A DNA stretch of 64,000 nt, from assembly GCF_018336935.1 (NCBI RefSeq), contig NZ_CP068771.1:2790001-2854000 (forward strand). Direction: 5' to 3'. A model generated the notes under the pieces. It had not been told where the DNA came from, made no database searches, and saw only the letters and a list, made by a program, of their open reading frames with translations. Below are positions 59,512-64,000 of the stretch, piece by piece; the first letter of the stretch is position 1, and every line of letters begins with the position of its first letter. This DNA comes from Serratia plymuthica (GTDB taxonomy: Bacteria > Pseudomonadota > Gammaproteobacteria > Enterobacterales > Enterobacteriaceae). The translations under genes were made by a program, and so were the position numbers.

Positions 59512-60520
59512 TGTTCGCCCCCCGCGAGTTTTTAAGCCACTCGCCGGTCAGGCGGATCCCCTCGGCCATCGAATAGCGCGGCCGATAGCCCAGCTCCTCG
59601 ACGGCGCGGGTTTGGCTCAGCGTCATATCGAAATGCACCGCCGCCACGCTGTAGCGCGTCAGCAGCGGTTCTTTGCCGGTAAAGCGAGCCAACAGTTCAA
59701 GCCCGCCGGCCAACGCGTAGAGCAACGGGTACGGCACCGCTTGCAATCGGTAATTCAGCCCCAACTGCTGGTGCAACAAGGCATGCAGCATGTCAGCCAG
59801 CCGCTGCGGCTGGTGATTGGTGATGTTGTAGACCGCGCCGGATGCCAACCGGGGCCGGCAACTGGCCAGGTCCATCGCATGCACCACGTTCAACACAAAC
59901 GTCAGATCCAGCATCGCCCGCCCGCCGCCGGGCAAGCGCAATACGCCGCCATCGCGTTCGAGCTGTCGCAACAATCTCGGCACTATCACCCGGTCATGCG
60001 GCCCAAACAGGCCCCTGGGGCGCAGAATAACGTAGGTGGTTTGCGGGTAGCGCGGCACTAGCGCCTGCAACCGTTGCTCGGCGGCATACTTGCTGCCTGC
60101 GTAATGGTTGGCGAAGCGTCGGGCGCGGTAACCCTCATCAACATCCTGATGCGGGCGAAAATCGAAGTAAATCGCCGGGGTGGAGATATGAATAAAACGC
60201 CGAATGCCGCACTGACCGGCCGCCTCCGCCAGCTTTTCCGTCGCGGTAGCATTGGCCTGATAGAACGCGTTTTTATCGCCCCAGGGTGAAGATTTTGCCG
60301 CGCAGTGCCAGACCCAATCGCAGTCGGCCATCAGTTGTCGGCACTGCTCCACCGTAGCCTGCGCCAAATCCAGCGGGGCAAATTCGGCGCCCATCTGACG
60401 CAAACCCTGCCCGGCCTGGCTGTCGCGCCCGGTGGCGCGCACCTGATGGCCAGCATCCAGCAACCACTGCGCCGCATTGCGCCCCAGGCCGCTGGTGGCC
60501 CCAGTCACCAGCACCTTCAT
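59504..60520 (-). CDS. NAD(P)-dependent reductase, OleD/3-beta-HSD-like
   Basis: 338 residues, extended SDR. N-terminal Rossmann glycine motif VTGATSGLGRNAAQWLLDAG, catalytic YAGSKYAAE (Tyr-x3-Lys) and the substrate-side LDLTFVLNVVHAMDLASCRP. Length and sequence resemble the NADPH reductase OleD and 3-beta-hydroxysteroid dehydrogenases. It would reduce a 3-keto acyl product to the hydroxy form. The start ATGA overlaps the stop of the synthase gene by 3 bp within a 4-base junction. Confidence 0.85.
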   Translation of the reverse strand: MKVLVTGATSGLGRNAAQWLLDAGHQVRATGRDSQAGQGLRQMGAEFAPLDLAQATVEQCRQLMADCDWVWHCAAKSSPWGDKNAFYQANATATEKLAEAAGQCGIRRFIHISTPAIYFDFRPHQDVDEGYRARRFANHYAGSKYAAEQRLQALVPRYPQTTYVILRPRGLFGPHDRVIVPRLLRQLERDGGVLRLPGGGRAMLDLTFVLNVVHAMDLASCRPRLASGAVYNITNHQPQRLADMLHALLHQQLGLNYRLQAVPYPLLYALAGGLELLARFTGKEPLLTRYSVAAVHFDMTLSQTRAVEELGYRPRYSMAEGIRLTGEWLKNSRGANNG

Positions 60521-61524
60521 GGCAGCAGCACCATGCCGGCCAGCGACAGTCCGGCGGCGGTACCGATCAGCATCACAGGTTTGCCGGGGTTAAAGCGGCC
60601 TTGAGTGACCGCCGCGTGCAGCGCAGTAGGAATGGATGCCGCGACCTGATTGCCGTGGTGGGGATAAATATCCACCAGCACCTCGTTGGAAACGTGCAGA
60701 CGCTTGCGCATGTGTTCGAGCGAAAGATGGCTCGCCTGATGCGGCACCACGGTGGCGATTTGCGCCAGTGTCAGCCCACTGGCCGCCAACAGGCGGGCAA
60801 GATAGCCTTCGATCAATGCCGAAGCCTGCCTGAACAGCTGCTTGCCCTGCATATGGAACAGGAAATCGCTGGCGGTCATACCGGCACGCGGGTTGCGGCG
60901 GGTACCGCCCGCACGGATCTCGCACAGCTCGCTGCCCTCCGGATAGGTTTCCACCCGGCTCGCCAGAATGCCGCTGGTGCCGTCACCGCGTTCGACAATG
61001 GCGCAGGCCGCGCCGTCGCCAAAGATCAGCGAGGACTCCTCGTGATCCCAGTCGATGCCGCGCGAAGCCAGATCCGCCGACACTATGGCAATGCGCCGGT
61101 AGGTGCCGGCATTCAGCAGTCCGGCGGCCACCTGCAGGGCGGAGATAAAGCTCACGCAACTGCTGTTGATGTCAAAACCTGGGGTGCCCGGCGCCAGTCC
61201 GGCCACCTTGAGAATGTGCGCCGCGGAGCATGGTAGCGCCTGGACAGAAATCGCCGAGGCGGAAATCAGCAGATCAATCGAGTGCGCGTGAAGCGAGTGA
61301 CGAGCCAAGGCCTCATGCAATGCGGCAGCGGCCAGCTCGGCCTGACTGGCGTCGTCGGCGGCATGAAAACGGTGAACAATCCCCGAGCGCTTTTCAACAT
61401 AGCCGGCCGGTTTGCCCAGCAGGGTATCCAGCGTGGAGGACGCGATACAGTTTGGCGGTAAAGCCACGCCGGTGGCGATGACTTTGAGAGGTAACAAAGC
61501 GGGTGAACCAGAATGTATTGTCAT
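60517..61524 (-). CDS. Ketoacyl-ACP synthase III-like (FabH/OleA family) enzyme
   Basis: 335 residues if the start is the ATG at 61524, whose ribosome site is poor; an upstream ATG at 61599 is also weak. Triad: Cys123 (INSSCVSFISALQ), His262 (VVPHQASHLS) and Asn292 (HGNQVAASIPTA). GDGAACAIVERG is the family glycine motif. A thiolase-fold condensing enzyme of the FabH or OleA kind, probably joining acyl-CoA or acyl-ACP chains. First gene of the eight-gene operon on this strand, and the only one without an overlapped start. Confidence 0.85.
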   Translation of the reverse strand: MTIHSGSPALLPLKVIATGVALPPNCIASSTLDTLLGKPAGYVEKRSGIVHRFHAADDASQAELAAAALHEALARHSLHAHSIDLLISASAISVQALPCSAAHILKVAGLAPGTPGFDINSSCVSFISALQVAAGLLNAGTYRRIAIVSADLASRGIDWDHEESSLIFGDGAACAIVERGDGTSGILASRVETYPEGSELCEIRAGGTRRNPRAGMTASDFLFHMQGKQLFRQASALIEGYLARLLAASGLTLAQIATVVPHQASHLSLEHMRKRLHVSNEVLVDIYPHHGNQVAASIPTALHAAVTQGRFNPGKPVMLIGTAAGLSLAGMVLLP

Positions 61525-61730
61525 TATTATTAATAAGTAACCTGAATATCCATAAAGCGATTTCCCGGCGCGGTCGGCATGGCGACGGCGGCAGGTCATC
61601 CCCGGTTTTTAATTTCCCAAATGCCCCTTGAACTTGGGCTATCGATTGTCGTTATGCGGTGCAAGCAACCGGTATCCACCGGCGTAGCCATGGTAACCAT
61701 ACTGAGATATTGACGTCAGGGCAATAAAGC
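61525..61730 (-). promoter_or_regulatory. Leader/promoter region of the lipid operon
   Basis: About 205 bp between the synthase gene and the shared terminator. It must hold the operon promoter on the minus strand. TTGCAC-like and TATGGATATTC-like elements are seen, but no -35/-10 pair with good spacing can be chosen. Confidence 0.4.
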
Positions 61731-61757
61731 AAAAATGCACCGATTAAGGTGCATTTT
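61731..61757 (-). terminator. Terminator downstream of narI
   Basis: AAAAATGCACC / GGTGCATTTTT around a 6-base loop, with T and A tails on both strands. It lies 52 bp past the narI stop and should insulate the nar operon from the lipid operon. Confidence 0.85.
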
Positions 61758-61808
61758 TGTTGATGACAAGAAGGAGATCTTGCCGTGTCGATCCGGGCGT
61801 TGCAATGC

Positions 61809-62486
61809 TTAACGGCGGTTGCGCACCAGTTGGTAACGGCGAGTCAGGTATTCCACCGGCACGCTCCAGATATGCACCAGGCGGCAGAACGGGAACAGCA
61901 CGAACAACGTCATGCCCAGCACCATATGCAGTTTGAAGATCGGCGCAACGCCCGCCAGGTAGTGCGACGCTCCGGCATGGAAAGTCACCACCGCCTGCGC
62001 CCAGGCCACCAGTTTCATCATCTCGCTGCCGTCCATATGCTGGGCGGAGAACGGAATGGTCAGCAGGCCAAGGCATACCTGCACCACCAGCAACGTCAGG
62101 ATCATGATATCGGCAACGCTGCTGGTAGCGCGCACCCGTGGATTGGTCAGACGGCGTTTCAGCAGCAACGCGCCGCCGATCAGCGTCATCACGCCGCAGG
62201 CACCACCGGCGATCATCGCCAATTTCTGCTTCACATCGATAGGCAGGAAAGACTCATACATCCAGTGCGGCGTCAGCATTCCGAGAAAGTGCCCGGCGAA
62301 GATGCCCAGAATGCCGATGTGAAACAGGTTGGAGGCCAGACGCACGCCTTTTTTATCCAGCATCTGACTGGAGCCGGCGCGCCAGCTGTATTGCCCGTAA
62401 TCGTAGCGCAGCCAACTGCCGATCAGGAAAATCGCCCCCGCCAGATAGGGGTAAATATCGAAGAAGAACAGAGTCAAAAATTGCAT
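61809..62486 (-). CDS. narI: Respiratory nitrate reductase gamma subunit
   Basis: 225 residues, the same as E. coli NarI, opening [20 protein letters not shown] and carrying five membrane helices with the heme b histidines ([28 protein letters not shown]). It accepts electrons from quinol and passes them to NarH. Last gene of narGHJI. Confidence 0.96.
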   Translation of the reverse strand: MQFLTLFFFDIYPYLAGAIFLIGSWLRYDYGQYSWRAGSSQMLDKKGVRLASNLFHIGILGIFAGHFLGMLTPHWMYESFLPIDVKQKLAMIAGGACGVMTLIGGALLLKRRLTNPRVRATSSVADIMILTLLVVQVCLGLLTIPFSAQHMDGSEMMKLVAWAQAVVTFHAGASHYLAGVAPIFKLHMVLGMTLFVLFPFCRLVHIWSVPVEYLTRRYQLVRNRR

Positions 62487-62488
62487 GA

Positions 62489-63211
62489 TTAGCGTCCTTT
62501 TGTTCCGGTTAGCGCATTCGTCAGGTCCAGATATTGCGGCGCTACCGCGCCGGCAAAACGCCGCCGGTGCGCCGTCTGCTGCGCTGAAGCACAGCCCTGC
62601 TCACCCAGAAACCTGACCTGTTCTTCTTCCCACACCGCGTCCAGCGCCTGCGGGGTGTCATCCCTGGCCTCCCCCGCCACCTGACTCTGCAGGCTAGCGC
62701 GATCGACGCCGGTGCCGGACAGCGCCAGCAACAGATCAAACAGCACCGCATACGGGCTTTCGCGCTGCTGCAACCGGGCGCCCAGCAGCGCCAGAATCGG
62801 GGCGATGTCCTGTAATCCCTCAACGGCCTGCGTCCGGCTGCGGCTGGCGAGATACTCCAGATACAACGGCAGGAAATCCGGCAGCTCGCGGCTGTCGATC
62901 TCCAGCCCTGCGGTGCGGTATTGCGTCATCAGATCGACCATCGCCTGACCGCGATCGCGCGATTCACCGTGCACGTGTTCAAACAGCAGCAGCGAGGTAG
63001 CGCGGCCCCGATCGAACAGCTCGCAGTATTCGGCCTGCACGTCCAGCAACGGGCGGGCGCAGAAGCGGCGAATAAACAAAATCAGCTGCGCGCTGCGGTG
63101 CAAATCCAGCTCGTTGGCCGGCTCCAGCGCCTCCATCAGCGCCTGCCGGTGGTCAAACAAGGCCTGCTCCGGGTAATCCAGCAGGCGAGCAATCACTTTC
63201 AGGCTAATCAT
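62489..63211 (-). CDS. narJ: Nitrate reductase assembly chaperone
   Basis: 240 residues of the NarJ/TorD family. Opening [20 protein letters not shown] and the chaperone segment [20 protein letters not shown] are conserved. NarJ binds apo-NarG for molybdenum cofactor insertion and controls assembly with NarI. It overlaps narH by 4 bp and is 2 bp from narI. Confidence 0.95.
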   Translation of the reverse strand: MISLKVIARLLDYPEQALFDHRQALMEALEPANELDLHRSAQLILFIRRFCARPLLDVQAEYCELFDRGRATSLLLFEHVHGESRDRGQAMVDLMTQYRTAGLEIDSRELPDFLPLYLEYLASRSRTQAVEGLQDIAPILALLGARLQQRESPYAVLFDLLLALSGTGVDRASLQSQVAGEARDDTPQALDAVWEEEQVRFLGEQGCASAQQTAHRRRFAGAVAPQYLDLTNALTGTKGR

Positions 63212-64000
63212 GAGATATCCTTCTGACGGCCGGTTTTCTGCGTCACATCGATGGCGTCGATGCGGCGGCTGTTGAACAGGTTGAATTTACCCTCGCTGCC
63301 GTGGCAGCCGTCGCCAAAGCTGAAACCGCAACCTTTGCTTTCCGGGAAAGCTTCCCGCGCCAGTTCGCGGTGGCTGGACGGGATAACGAAACGGTCTTCG
63401 TAGTTGGCGATCGCCAGGTAGCGATACATCTCCTGCGCCTGCGCTTCGCTCAGCCCCACCTGTTCCAGCGCGCGGGTGTCCACCACGCCATCGACGGTTT
63501 CCGCGCGTTTGTAGTGGCGCATCGCCAGCATGCGTTTCAGCGCCAGCAGTACCGGCGCGGTATCGCCGGCGGTCAGCAGGTTCGCCAGATATTGCACCGG
63601 GATACGCAGGCTTTCCACGTCCGGCAGCACGCCGCTGTGCGCCAGCTCGCCGGCATCGGCGGCGGACTGGATCGGCGACAACGGCGGCACGTACCACACC
63701 ATCGGCAGCGTGCGGTATTCCGGGTGCAGCGGCAGCGCCAGCTTCCAGTCCATCGCCATTTTGTATACCGGCGACTGTTGGGCGGCCTCGAGCACTCCCT
63801 GCGGAACGCCATCCTTCAGCGCCTGAGCAATCACCGCCGGGTCATGCGGATCGAGGAAAATGTCCAGTTGGCTCTGGTAAAGATCTTGCTCATTTTCGGC
63901 TGCGGCAGCCTGTTCAATGCGATCGGCGTCATACAGCAGCACGCCCAGATAGCGGATACGGCCGACGCAGGTTTCCGAACAGACCGTCGGCTGGCCGGAC
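63208..64000 (-). CDS. narH: Nitrate reductase beta subunit, start outside the window
   Basis: Partial: the frame is open to the last base of the window, about 263 C-terminal residues visible. CSETCVGRIRYLGVLLYDAD contains two Fe-S ligand cysteines of the NarH clusters. The C-terminal half matches NarH (VPQGVLEAAQQSPVYKMAMD, FVIPSSHRELAREAFPE, KGCGFSFGDGCHGS). narG would follow upstream, outside the window. Confidence 0.95.
   Translation of the reverse strand, partial: SGQPTVCSETCVGRIRYLGVLLYDADRIEQAAAAENEQDLYQSQLDIFLDPHDPAVIAQALKDGVPQGVLEAAQQSPVYKMAMDWKLALPLHPEYRTLPMVWYVPPLSPIQSAADAGELAHSGVLPDVESLRIPVQYLANLLTAGDTAPVLLALKRMLAMRHYKRAETVDGVVDTRALEQVGLSEAQAQEMYRYLAIANYEDRFVIPSSHRELAREAFPESKGCGFSFGDGCHGSEGKFNLFNSRRIDAIDVTQKTGRQKDIS

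Noticed and set aside
53515..61524. Polyyne cluster interpretation
   Set aside because: Polyyne clusters contain a fatty acyl-AMP ligase, an acyl carrier protein, three or more desaturases and a thioesterase. No carrier protein or thioesterase is present and the synthase and SDR are extra.

Overview
The window is chromosomal DNA from an enterobacterium, most likely Serratia (Yersiniaceae). The GC content is fairly high. Most proteins have recognisable Escherichia coli orthologues at clearly sub-genus identity, CspC is almost identical to the E. coli protein, and the short-gene repertoire (yebF, yebG, yoaH, yobD, yobF, yebO, mgrB, yobH, yebW, yccJ) is enteric. ERIC-type repeats are scattered through it. 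Species cannot be fixed by eye. No rRNA, tRNA, CRISPR array, integrase or complete insertion sequence was seen.

Layout. 1-6.5 kb: end of an ABC1/UbiB-type kinase gene, yceB, yebF, yqfB, SOS-regulated yebG, dbpA, PurR-controlled purT and yoaH. 6.6-13.8 kb: a WaaH-like LPS glycosyltransferase inserted in the usual yoaH-pabB neighbourhood, then pabB-nudL, sdaA and the c-di-GMP phosphodiesterase pdeD. 13.8-22.4 kb: yoaE, the manXYZ mannose PTS, yobD, a yybP-ykoY manganese riboswitch with mntP, rlmA, a laccase-domain protein and yobF-cspC. 22.4-34 kb is an accessory-rich stretch: a metallo-beta-lactamase-fold protein, an AroP-type permease, two phage-type small genes, fosA, yebO-mgrB with a PhoP box, yobH, yccJ, a MarA/SoxS-like regulator, a DUF1304 protein, a pirin, several unlisted small membrane proteins, the potassium-binding LysM protein Kbp, yebW and a YmgB-like protein. 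34-42.6 kb: a trimeric porin and the astCADBE arginine-succinyltransferase operon, whose upstream region carries a sigma-54 promoter, paired NtrC sites and paired ARG boxes. 42.6-53.5 kb: a GDXG-type esterase, a five-gene peptide ABC importer preceded by a MocR-type regulator, and a cyanide-insensitive-type cytochrome bd oxidase operon. 61.8-64 kb: the distal part of narGHJI.

The most unusual region is 53.5-61.5 kb. It is an eight-gene, one-strand operon in which every junction overlaps by 4 or 8 bp. It encodes a ketoacyl synthase III-like enzyme, an OleD/3-beta-HSD-like reductase, a metallo-hydrolase, an F390-synthetase-related adenylate-forming enzyme, a PAP2/Aur1-like membrane protein, a sterol-desaturase-family hydroxylase and two paralogous acyl desaturases. 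I do not recognise it as any described pathway. It looks like a dedicated route to an unusual long-chain lipid, partly parallel to olefin/beta-lactone (Ole) biosynthesis.

Together the genes cover amino-acid catabolism (ast, sdaA, peptide import), stress and envelope control (PhoPQ feedback through MgrB, SOS, Mn export, porin), respiration under alternative conditions (bd oxidase, nitrate reductase) and one specialised lipid pathway.
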